Made by a program: the position numbers and the translations under genes. Below, piece after piece: positions 6,100-12,968 of a DNA stretch of 15,791 nt. The stretch spans positions 1 to 15,791 of the forward strand of contig JAWXBR010000019.1 of NCBI GenBank assembly GCA_034440235.1, in the 5' to 3' direction. How positions within the stretch are numbered: the stretch's first letter is position 1; the number at the start of each line of letters is the position of its first letter. Below the pieces are notes generated by a model. The model was not told where the DNA came from and made no database searches. It saw only the letters and a program-made list of their open reading frames with translations. This DNA is from JAWXBR01 sp034440235 (lineage in GTDB: Bacteria > Bacteroidota > Ignavibacteria > Kapaibacteriales > Kapaibacteriaceae).

Positions 6100-8634
6100 C
6101 TAGAACGAGGCCGAGGTTAGCGTAATCGCAAATGCGGGCGTGTCGCGCTGTGAGAAGCGAGCGTTTACGTCCAGTCTAAAGAACAGCAGAATGCGGTTGA
6201 AGCCAATACCGGCTTCGTAATAAACGCGTTCGCGGGTAACGTCAGTGGTGGGCAGAGTGGTAGCCGTGCGAGTGAATGTATGCGGTGAAAACTGTGTCCA
6301 CCCGACTCCCCCAAAGAGTAGAAACTCTATACCGAACGATGCAACGTTCGGTATGCGCAAAAGGCCCGGAATAACTTCGCCGAAATTGTGCAGCACCGCA
6401 AGCGTAGCGTATCGATCGCCGTAGAATTCTTTGATGCGCATGCCGCGAAACGCGGAGCCGGTGGCAATGCCGCTGAATGCGGACTCCAGGCTGAAGAATC
6501 GTTGTGGTGGTGCTTCGCCGAACGACCAACCAATACTTGCCGAGACGTCCATGAGCCACAGCGGTAACGTCGGAAATCGCAACGACCCTTTCCACTGTAC
6601 TTGTGCGAATCGAAAATCCGATGCGAGCAACGAAGGTTCACTAACCTCTGCATACAATGCCATGCCGTTTCGAGAGATAAGTCGACTCGGCGAATAGCTC
6701 AGAAACAATTCTGCACCAATACTGCGCATGGTGCCATCGATGATGGGCGGATTTTCGCGCACGATGCGATCACGTGCGAACAACGACCACGTTGCATGCT
6801 GTTGCGCAATGGTCTGATCTTCGTTTCGCATGAAGATGCGGATTGACGATGGACGTGCATAGACTTCGTTGCGAATGAAACGCAGCTGACCCCATCCGTA
6901 CGAGGCCCCTAGTTCGAAGCCCCTTGCGTAGAAATAATCGCCGTAGTCGTTTGCAAACAGCAACGTGCTTAAAGTGATGGCAGTCGTGCGCACCACGTTC
7001 GCGTCGTCGCGGCGGCTGAGCCGGTTGTACACCGATGCGTCGGCCGTCCATTTCTGCAGCTCGTCGAAGAAATACAACCCCTGCACAGTTGCCGAAACAC
7101 GTTTGTCGTTGAAGCCGTAGCCGAGGGCGGTGTAGAGTTCGAACGAGGTGTCGGGACGTGTGCGGATGCCGAGGCCCAGGTACGGACCATGCACGCGATT
7201 GTAACGAAATATATCTTCGAGTCCGGTGAAGGGGCGGCGCGCAAGGCGCGCAAGGGTGCGCGTAACTGGACCGATATAACGATCGATGAAGGTTGTCGTG
7301 ATAAGGCTGTCGGGATTTTCTAGTGCAATGCGGATCTCTTCGTAGCCACTGGCTTCTTCTGGACGCAGCGGAACTTTAATGTTTGCGTTCCAGAATGTTG
7401 AGTCGTAAATCTGTGAAGCCTCGGTTGCTTCAACACGCCTGCGGTCGAATACTTCGTCGTCGAACTGCGCATGCACATCGTATTCATCGCAAAACGTTTC
7501 GATTGAAATGTCGAGTCGCGGAGAAAAGATGAACAGGATGTCGGCATCGAGTGTGCTTGCAATAGAAAGTGCTTCGGGCATGACTGCACCGTCGACTTCG
7601 GTAAATGTCTGACGGTATGTAAGTGCTGCGTCGAATGGCAGGTTTACCGATTTGTTGGGCGTGAGGCGCGCTTCGAGCGGACGTTTCCCGCGCTGGTCGA
7701 TGTACAGCGTGCCTTCGAGCGCTTTACGTCCTATCCCATTTTGCTTTGCCGTTATCGTCACGAGACTATCGTCCTCGCTCGACGTCAGCACAAAATCGTA
7801 GTAGTCGATTGCATTTCTGTGAAACGGCGTTACGATCTTCTCACCTACGATGTCTATTTCGTCGTCGTATACATTCAGGTTTGTACCGAACGCAACAAAG
7901 TTTGCCGCCGCCGGGATGTTTGCCGTCTGACGTCGCTGAATGATTTCGTTGAAGTATCTGTCCGGCCTTGCCACATACCCTTTCGAGTACGACTCAAGAA
8001 TTGCAAACACCGTGGTGTCTCCCCTTCCCGAACTTCTGCTTGCTGTTGCTGTGTCGGTGATAGCAACGAACTTCGTGTATAGCGAATAGGTGTAACGCGT
8101 GAGTGACTCTGTCTGCCGAATCTTGCGTGCAATCACCTCGCGCATAATGCGCACGCCCGGGTCTTCGGCCACCACTTCTACACCACGTGCATTGAAGGGC
8201 TGCTCTGCGAGCACAAATGTAATGGTGGTGTCACGCAGGAAAACAGTTGCTGTATCGGGTCTGTAGCCAATGACAGATGCGCTGACCCGAATCGTTTCGT
8301 TCGCACCACGCGTTTCGTTCGCACCACGCGTTTCGTATGCACCACGCGTTTCGTTCGCATCACGCGCTTCGTTCGCACCGCGCGGCAGGCGAATGAGAAA
8401 AGCGCCGTCCTTGGTTGTGAAAGCCCCTTTCGGTGAGCCAACGATACGGACCGTAGCCATCTGCAGCCCCTTACCCGTGGCTGAGTCGATGACTGTTCCT
8501 TTTATGACAACAAATTGTTGCGCACTAACATCACTGAAGCTGCTGAGTAGTGCGAGCGCACAAACCAAACAAGCCGTGGTGGTGACAATTGAAAGGCGCT
8601 TGGTTGTGATTGCAAAAGCAAATGCGCGGTGCAT
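6100..8634 (-). CDS. DUF5686/CarboxypepD_reg-like outer-membrane protein
   Basis: The start at 8634 gives 844 residues with signal peptide MHRAFAFAITTKRLSI... ending FSDVSA|QQ; its A is also the last base of the upstream gene's stop (TAATG). Residues about 42-140 form a carboxypeptidase-regulatory-like beta-sandwich (IKGTVIDSATGKGLQMATVR ... TKDGAFLIRLP), interrupted by hexapeptide repeats at 86-115. DUF5686 begins near 157 (EDPGVRIMREVIARKIRQ, ESLTRYTYSLYTKF, QRRQTANIPAAANF). The C-terminal half is alternating aromatic strands ending in ASF, as expected for an outer-membrane beta-barrel. Function in this family is unknown; TonB-independent envelope roles have been suggested only by domain content. 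The gene converges on the sigma-partner gene, with only 3 nt between the two stops and therefore no separate terminator region. Confidence 0.85.
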   Translation of the reverse strand: MHRAFAFAITTKRLSIVTTTACLVCALALLSSFSDVSAQQFVVIKGTVIDSATGKGLQMATVRIVGSPKGAFTTKDGAFLIRLPRGANEARDANETRGAYETRGANETRGANETIRVSASVIGYRPDTATVFLRDTTITFVLAEQPFNARGVEVVAEDPGVRIMREVIARKIRQTESLTRYTYSLYTKFVAITDTATASRSSGRGDTTVFAILESYSKGYVARPDRYFNEIIQRRQTANIPAAANFVAFGTNLNVYDDEIDIVGEKIVTPFHRNAIDYYDFVLTSSEDDSLVTITAKQNGIGRKALEGTLYIDQRGKRPLEARLTPNKSVNLPFDAALTYRQTFTEVDGAVMPEALSIASTLDADILFIFSPRLDISIETFCDEYDVHAQFDDEVFDRRRVEATEASQIYDSTFWNANIKVPLRPEEASGYEEIRIALENPDSLITTTFIDRYIGPVTRTLARLARRPFTGLEDIFRYNRVHGPYLGLGIRTRPDTSFELYTALGYGFNDKRVSATVQGLYFFDELQKWTADASVYNRLSRRDDANVVRTTAITLSTLLFANDYGDYFYARGFELGASYGWGQLRFIRNEVYARPSSIRIFMRNEDQTIAQQHATWSLFARDRIVRENPPIIDGTMRSIGAELFLSYSPSRLISRNGMALYAEVSEPSLLASDFRFAQVQWKGSLRFPTLPLWLMDVSASIGWSFGEAPPQRFFSLESAFSGIATGSAFRGMRIKEFYGDRYATLAVLHNFGEVIPGLLRIPNVASFGIEFLLFGGVGWTQFSPHTFTRTATTLPTTDVTRERVYYEAGIGFNRILLFFRLDVNARFSQRDTPAFAITLTSASF
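8293..8382 (-). repeat. Five 18-nt tandem repeats inside the DUF5686 gene
   Basis: Five contiguous 18-nt units begin at 8293, 8311, 8329, 8347 and 8365, with the plus-strand form CGTTTCGTTCGCACCACG and one or a few changes in the last three. On the coding strand they give GANEAR, DANETR, GAYETR, GANETR and GANETI (residues 86-115). They sit in what should be a loop of the N-terminal beta-sandwich, so copy-number change would alter loop length without shifting frame. Confidence 0.95.
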
Positions 8635-9923
8635 TACATAATCTTCGATGCTTCGTACTGCGCGGCTTCGAGCGCTTTCTCGGGGGGTGCCTCGCCCAGA
8701 AGAACTTTCACGACGGCGTCTTCGAGGAGAGCTTCGAGTTCGAGCCACTTTGGATGCACTGGTGTCATGCGTGCAAACTCGAGTTGTTTTGCGAAGACTG
8801 CGCGTTGTGGGTCGGAAGTGAGTTTGGGGTCGAGGTAAAACGACTTGTCTGCGGGGAATCCGGCTTCCATGAAGGAGGAGCAGAAGTCGACGGAATTTTT
8901 TCCGTCGGACATAAACCGAACGAAGGCACGGGCCGTTTGTTTTTCTTTCGATGCATTGCTGACAGACAAGTACTCACCGCCGGCAAAGGAGAGCCCGGGT
9001 TGCGAGCCATCACCAGGCATTAACACGGCTTTGAATTTTAGCGCTGGAGTTGCCTTGAGTTTTGTGAGCAGCCATGAGCCCGATTGCCACATGGCGACTT
9101 TTCCTTGCTGGAATGCAGCATCGAGTTCGCGTTGTGTTTCCATAAAGCCCGTGCGTGCGAGGTCGGCATACATTGTAAATGCTTTTATATTCTGCGGAGT
9201 ATAAAATACGGGCTTGCCGTTGGCATCGAGGATGTCGCCGCCCATGGACCACATAAACGGAAGAATTTTTTTGTAGAGGCGATGTACGTCGGCACCACTC
9301 GCCGCAAAACCATACGCACCTGTCGATTGCACAGCTCGCGATGCGGCAAGCATGTCGTCCATCGTTGTGATGTCTTTTGTCCAGCCCGCCTTTGCAAGCA
9401 TGTCGGTGTTCACGTACAACACGCGCGTGTCGAGCGTCCACGGATACGCATAGAGTTTTCCGTCCCACATCGCCGATGCCATCGAATACGGCACAAAGCG
9501 CGACAACGCCATCGAATCCATTGCAAGGTTGTCGAGCACGCCCGCGCTCGAGAATTGTGCAACCCAGTCCGAGCCCAGTTCTATCACGTCTGGTGGTTCG
9601 CCGGAATTAAACGCCGCCTGCAGCTTGGTTTTTCCGTCCTTCCACGACAGTCCCGTCAGCTCGACCGTGCAGTTGTGTTCTTGTTCGAATCGGGCGACGA
9701 CTTGCTTTAGAGCGGCAAGCTGACCCGATTCTGTCCAGAAATGCCAGAACCGAATGGTGCGTTTGCCGCTGGTCGTTTCGCCATTTCCGCACGACGCAAC
9801 AACAAGCGTCACCAGCGCAACAAATGCGACAAGTAAGGCGGTGTGGCTGAGTTTAACAGACGTAATGCGCCATTGGCGAAGGGGCGCGAAGCGCCTAAGG
9901 GGCTGATGATTTCGACTTTTCAT
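8634..9923 (-). CDS. Extracellular solute-binding lipoprotein (ABC transporter family 1, sugar type)
   Basis: This is a 429-residue protein. A lipoprotein signal ends ...LLVAFVALVTLVVASC with the lipid cysteine at about 45. The mature part starts with TIRFWHFWTESG and continues with the family pattern VVARFEQEH, FNSGEPPDVIELGSDW, YADLARTGFM, GKVAMWQSGSWLL and FAGGEYLSVSNASKEK, as in MalE/UgpB-like binding proteins that deliver sugars or sugar phosphates to an ABC importer. No permease or ATPase gene lies beside it. The n-region is long (about 28 residues, RNHQPLRRFAPLRQWR) because the only in-frame ATG is at 9923, and this segment coincides with a GC-rich dyad. Its TAA shares one base with the next gene's ATG, implying translational coupling to the DUF5686 protein. 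The ligand cannot be read from sequence. Confidence 0.88.
   Translation of the reverse strand: MKSRNHQPLRRFAPLRQWRITSVKLSHTALLVAFVALVTLVVASCGNGETTSGKRTIRFWHFWTESGQLAALKQVVARFEQEHNCTVELTGLSWKDGKTKLQAAFNSGEPPDVIELGSDWVAQFSSAGVLDNLAMDSMALSRFVPYSMASAMWDGKLYAYPWTLDTRVLYVNTDMLAKAGWTKDITTMDDMLAASRAVQSTGAYGFAASGADVHRLYKKILPFMWSMGGDILDANGKPVFYTPQNIKAFTMYADLARTGFMETQRELDAAFQQGKVAMWQSGSWLLTKLKATPALKFKAVLMPGDGSQPGLSFAGGEYLSVSNASKEKQTARAFVRFMSDGKNSVDFCSSFMEAGFPADKSFYLDPKLTSDPQRAVFAKQLEFARMTPVHPKWLELEALLEDAVVKVLLGEAPPEKALEAAQYEASKIM
9883..9895 (-). repeat. GC-rich hairpin in the signal-peptide region of the binding protein
   Basis: GGCGC-GAA-GCGCC is a perfect 5-bp dyad with a 3-nt loop located 26-40 nt inside the coding region. 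It encodes part of LRRFAPLRQW, an unusual n-region for a lipoprotein. A second small dyad (CGCC-ATT-GGCG) lies at 9869-9879. Together they may be an inserted REP-like element or a local mRNA structure. Confidence 0.35.
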
Positions 9924-9945
9924 GCATCGAAGTTACGACGGTGTA

Positions 9946-9975
9946 TTGTCGGAACGTTTCATTACGGTAATTTTG
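9946..9975 (+). promoter_or_regulatory. Bacteroidota-type promoter for pyrG
   Basis: TTG at 9946-9948 is followed after exactly 19 nt by TAATTTTG at 9968-9975, matching the TTG/TAnnTTTG (-33/-7) consensus of Bacteroidota primary sigma factors. Transcription would begin near 9982, leaving a leader of about 60 nt before the pyrG GTG. The site lies in the 120-nt divergent gap with the solute-binding-protein gene. I see no matching box on the other strand. Confidence 0.5.
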
Positions 9976-9988
9976 AGCCCGTCCACCA

Positions 9989-10008
9989 TGATGTGCGTCC
10001 GCACATCA
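9989..10008. promoter_or_regulatory. Inverted repeat in the pyrG leader (operator or hairpin)
   Basis: TGATGTGCGTCCGCACATCA has 9-bp perfect arms around a 2-nt centre. It begins about 14 nt after the -7 box, at the predicted start of the transcript, and ends 35 nt before the GTG. As DNA it could be an operator for a dimeric repressor; as RNA it could form an 8-bp stem with a GUCC loop. A shorter dyad ATTAC-G-GTAAT (9961-9971) overlaps the -7 box. Confidence 0.45.
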
Positions 10009-10043
10009 CTTCTCATCGCACGCTACATCATTGGGGTCGTTTA

Positions 10044-11654
10044 GTGCCTAAGAGCTCGAAGTTTATCTTCATTACGGGCGGGGTCTTGTCGTCATTGGGC
10101 AAGGGTATTGCCTCCGCTTCCATCGGACTGTTGTTAAAACAGCACGGCTTCAGTGTCACCGTTCAGAAATTCGATCCGTATATCAACATCGATCCGGGGA
10201 CAATGAATCCGTTCCAACACGGAGAGGTGTATGTAACGGATGATGGGGCCGAGACCGATTTGGATCTCGGACATTACGAACGCTTCCTTGACGTGAGTCT
10301 AACGAAGCAGAATAATGCCACGGCGGGACAGGTCTACTTCGACGTTATCTCACGAGAGCGTCGCGGCGAGTACCTTGGCAAGACCGTTCAGGTTATTCCG
10401 CACATCACCGACGAAATCAAACGACGCATGCGGGCTTTCGAAGGAAAGTTCGACATCATTATGCTCGAAATTGGTGGCACGGTCGGTGACATCGAGTCGC
10501 TCCCCTTCCTCGAAGCTGCAAGGCAGCTTGCGCTAGATGTTGGACGCTCTAATTCACTGTTTGTGCATCTCACGTACGTGCCCTACATCCGCAGCGCGGG
10601 TGAGGTAAAGACAAAGCCAACACAACACTCTGTGAAGACACTTATGGAATTCGGGATAATGCCCGATATTCTGTTGTGTCGTGCAGAGTCGAAGCTGGAC
10701 AAAGAGATCCGCGAAAAAATTGGAATGTTCTGCAACGTCGAAGAACGCTCGGTGTTCGAGGCTCTTGATGCAGAGACGATTTATGAAGTGCCGATGATGT
10801 TTGCGAAACGCGGACTCGATTCGATTGTGCTCGAGAAGCTGCACCTGCGCAAGTCGGCATTGAAAATGGACACGTGGTCGCGATTCGTCAGCCGCGTTAA
10901 AAACCCGAAGCATGCTGTTACGATTGGTATAGTCGGCAAATACATCAAGTACAAAGACAGCTACAAGTCGATTCTTGAAGCGCTCGTCCATGCAGGTGCC
11001 ATTAACAACGCACGTGTCGATCTAAAGTGGATAGACTCTGAACTCGTGCTCGAAGACAACGTCTCGGAGCATCTCTCAGGCGTCGATGGTATCCTGGTAT
11101 GTCCGGGCTTCGGCTCGCGCGGTATTGAAGGTAAAATCACTGCCATTCAGCACGCACGCGAAAACAACATTCCGTTCTTCGGCATATGCCTAGGTATGCA
11201 GTGTGCAGTAATCGAATACGCGCGTAATGTTGCGGGCTTGCCAAATGCGAATTCTTCAGAGTTCAAAAAGAACAAAGAAAACGTCATCGACCTTATGCAT
11301 TCGCAACGCGACGTAACCGACAAGGGCGGCACCATGCGTCTTGGCAAGTACCCTGCAGTGTTGAAGAAAAGCAGCAAGGCCTATGCTGCGTACAAGAGTG
11401 AACGCATCGATGAACGTCATCGTCACCGCTACGAAGTAAACAACGAATTTCGGGACCTGCTTGCGGCAAAAGGACTCGTCCTTAGCGGCATGTCGCCCGA
11501 CGGAAAGCTTGTAGAAATCATCGAGCTAAAAGACCACCCCTGGTTTGTAGGCGTGCAGTTTCACCCTGAATTAAAATCGCGCGCTGTAACAGGGCACCCG
11601 TTGTTCGTTTCATTCGTCAAGGCATCCTTAAAACGATCACTTGAGAACGCATGA
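10044..11654 (+). CDS. pyrG: CTP synthase
   Basis: The GTG at 10044 is chosen because it puts the protein (536 residues) at the usual 535-545 length, starting V(M)PKSSKFIFITGGVLSSLG as in the family. The frame stays open upstream to 9843, but that part overlaps the divergent gene's coding sequence and the promoter. Residues about 1-270 are the synthetase domain (SLGKGIASASIGLLL P-loop, FDPYINIDPGTMNPFQHGEV, EIGGTVGDIESLPFLEA). The C-terminal class I glutamine amidotransferase domain has the nucleophile C382 in GICLGMQ and the H507/E509 pair in GVQFHPE. The enzyme makes CTP from UTP, ATP and glutamine. Its TGA lies in the first unit of a 27-nt tandem repeat that leads into the next gene, implying co-transcription. 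Confidence 0.97.
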   Translation: MPKSSKFIFITGGVLSSLGKGIASASIGLLLKQHGFSVTVQKFDPYINIDPGTMNPFQHGEVYVTDDGAETDLDLGHYERFLDVSLTKQNNATAGQVYFDVISRERRGEYLGKTVQVIPHITDEIKRRMRAFEGKFDIIMLEIGGTVGDIESLPFLEAARQLALDVGRSNSLFVHLTYVPYIRSAGEVKTKPTQHSVKTLMEFGIMPDILLCRAESKLDKEIREKIGMFCNVEERSVFEALDAETIYEVPMMFAKRGLDSIVLEKLHLRKSALKMDTWSRFVSRVKNPKHAVTIGIVGKYIKYKDSYKSILEALVHAGAINNARVDLKWIDSELVLEDNVSEHLSGVDGILVCPGFGSRGIEGKITAIQHARENNIPFFGICLGMQCAVIEYARNVAGLPNANSSEFKKNKENVIDLMHSQRDVTDKGGTMRLGKYPAVLKKSSKAYAAYKSERIDERHRHRYEVNNEFRDLLAAKGLVLSGMSPDGKLVEIIELKDHPWFVGVQFHPELKSRAVTGHPLFVSFVKASLKRSLENA

Positions 11655-11733
11655 TTCAGGATATCACTTGAGAACGCATGATTCCGGATATCACTTGAGA
11701 ACGCATGATTCAGGTTAACGTATGATTCAAGTT
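11636..11733 (+). repeat. 27-nt tandem repeat (3.6 copies) spanning the pyrG stop and next gene start
   Basis: Units start at 11636, 11663 and 11690, each reading ATCACTTGAGAACGC then ATGATTC(A/C)GG(A/T)T. A partial fourth copy (AACGTATGATTCAAGTT, 11717-11733) holds the start of the downstream gene. Copy 1 contains the last six codons of pyrG, its TGA and an overlapping ATG. Each full unit carries a six-codon mini-ORF: 11651-11671 (MIQDIT), 11678-11698 (MIPDIT) and 11705-11725 (MIQVNV). The last stop overlaps the true ATG at 11722 as ATGA. Confidence 0.95.
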
Positions 11734-12882
11734 CTTCTAATTGAACACGACGAAGTCGAGCACCTCTATCCATTTTCGATTACGCATTGTGCGTGGGAAT
11801 TGCGTGTCGGACGCTTCACAATTGTCGAACGATGGGCTAACGCACTCGTCGATAGCATCGTAACCGTTGCGTCGCATCGCGACCTGCACGTTCGTTCGTT
11901 CGTAGAGCGCCATCCCAACGCTGCAGCCCCCTTCCGCCCCTTACCGACAATGCTGATTGGTGCACATGTGGTGTTGGCGCCCGATACCATGCGGACGCTC
12001 GAGGATGCGTGCAAGCGATCTGAAGATCCGATTTTGTTGTTCGTGGATGACGTGCCCGTTGGTGCGTTTCTACCTGAGCCGCCAGACTCACCTGTGCATG
12101 CGCAAGCGTTGCTCGAAGCACTCAACCCCGACACATGCAGAGCGGTGGATGTCTCTGCCTACATGATTACGCGCCTGTGGCAGTGTCTCGACAACATCAC
12201 CGAAGGCACGATGTGGGACTCGGATGTGCTAATCGAGGGCGACGATGCCGTTGTACACATGACCGTTGCGATTGACGAGGAAGACGGACCAGTTCTCATC
12301 GAAGATGGTGTAGTTATCGAACCACATGTTTTTTTGAAGGGTCCGGTCGTGATTGGCTCCGGCACAATCGTAAAGAGCGGTACGCGCATCAGCAACAGCA
12401 TCATCGGTCCACACTGTCGTGTTGCGGGCGAAATAGACACGAGCATTATCCAGGGCTACACAAACAAATCGCATGATGGCTACTTGGGTCATTCGTATTT
12501 AGGCGAGTGGGTGAATCTCGGCGCCGGCACCACCACATCAAATTTGAAAAGCACGTACGGATCTATTCGGGTGCACATGCCGTGGGGCATAGAAGACACA
12601 GGACAGATCTTTCTCGGTCTGCTCATCGGTGATCACTCGAAGTCCGCTATCGGCACACACTTCCCCACAGGCGCAACATGTGGAGCAGCATGTAATGTTG
12701 TCTCCGATCACACGGTGTCGGTCTCGATACCATCGTTTACGTGGCTTCAGGGGAGTATCTCGAACACATACGATGTAGACAAAATGCTCGACGTCGCACG
12801 CATTGTTATGCAACGTCGCGGCAAAGAACTCGGACCTCAAACAGAACAGTTGTTGCGAAGCATTCACTCCGCACGTAAATGA
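11722..12882 (+). CDS. GlmU-like bifunctional sugar-phosphate nucleotidylyl/acetyltransferase (Bacteroidota type)
   Basis: This is a 386-residue protein of the alternative bacterial GlmU family, found mainly in Bacteroidota. In that family an N-terminal nucleotidyltransferase-like half (residues 1 to about 190; LYPFSITHCAWELRVGRFTI then VERWANAL) is joined to a left-handed beta-helix acetyltransferase half (about 195-385; VLIEDGVVIEPHVFLKGPVV, then YLGHSYLGEWVNLGAGTTTS, MGDHSK-like IGDHSK, GTHFPTGATCGAACNVV). The likely role is supplying UDP-N-acetylglucosamine for peptidoglycan and surface sugars from glucosamine-1-phosphate, but activity of this family is inferred. The N-terminal nucleotide-binding loop is divergent from canonical GlmU. 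The start at 11722 has AGG seven nt upstream, supplied by repeat copy 3, and overlaps the third mini-ORF stop. The gene probably shares the pyrG transcript. Confidence 0.85.
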   Translation: MIQVLLIEHDEVEHLYPFSITHCAWELRVGRFTIVERWANALVDSIVTVASHRDLHVRSFVERHPNAAAPFRPLPTMLIGAHVVLAPDTMRTLEDACKRSEDPILLFVDDVPVGAFLPEPPDSPVHAQALLEALNPDTCRAVDVSAYMITRLWQCLDNITEGTMWDSDVLIEGDDAVVHMTVAIDEEDGPVLIEDGVVIEPHVFLKGPVVIGSGTIVKSGTRISNSIIGPHCRVAGEIDTSIIQGYTNKSHDGYLGHSYLGEWVNLGAGTTTSNLKSTYGSIRVHMPWGIEDTGQIFLGLLIGDHSKSAIGTHFPTGATCGAACNVVSDHTVSVSIPSFTWLQGSISNTYDVDKMLDVARIVMQRRGKELGPQTEQLLRSIHSARK

Positions 12883-12950
12883 GAACTCTCGCAAGAGTTC
12901 AAGCAGAACTCTCCGTTGAGAGTTCAAGCAGAACTCTCCGTTGAGAGTTC
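12883..12950 (+). repeat. Three tandem hairpins between the GlmU-like and SDR genes
   Basis: Hairpin 1, GAACTCT-CGCA-AGAGTTC (12883-12900), begins at the base after the TGA. Hairpins 2 and 3 are identical, GAACTCTC-CGTT-GAGAGTTC, at 12906-12925 and 12931-12950. The spacer between hairpins is AAGCA each time. Stems are 7, 8 and 8 bp, perfect. No T-run follows, so these are not ordinary intrinsic terminators. They fill most of the 86-nt gap before the SDR start. A separate palindrome TACCATGGTA follows at 12955-12964. Confidence 0.93.
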
Positions 12951-12968
12951 AAACTACCATGGTACCTC

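Noticed and set aside
8635..8748. An Arg/Ser-rich 38-residue N-terminal extension of the DUF5686 protein
   Set aside because: It is an out-of-frame reading of the end of the upstream solute-binding gene; the start at 8634 gives a normal signal peptide and TAATG coupling.
9843..10043. A longer pyrG reading frame with 67 extra N-terminal residues
   Set aside because: It would overlap the start of the divergent lipoprotein gene and the promoter, and family members begin at the PKSSKFIF segment encoded from the GTG at 10044.
11561..11773. Minus-strand frame with repeated NHAFSSD peptides
   Set aside because: The repetition is only the reverse translation of the 27-nt DNA repeat and the frame overlaps the end of pyrG.
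11636..12955. CRISPR array
   Set aside because: The two repeat clusters are contiguous units with no variable spacers of about 30 nt, different repeat sequences, and no cas genes.
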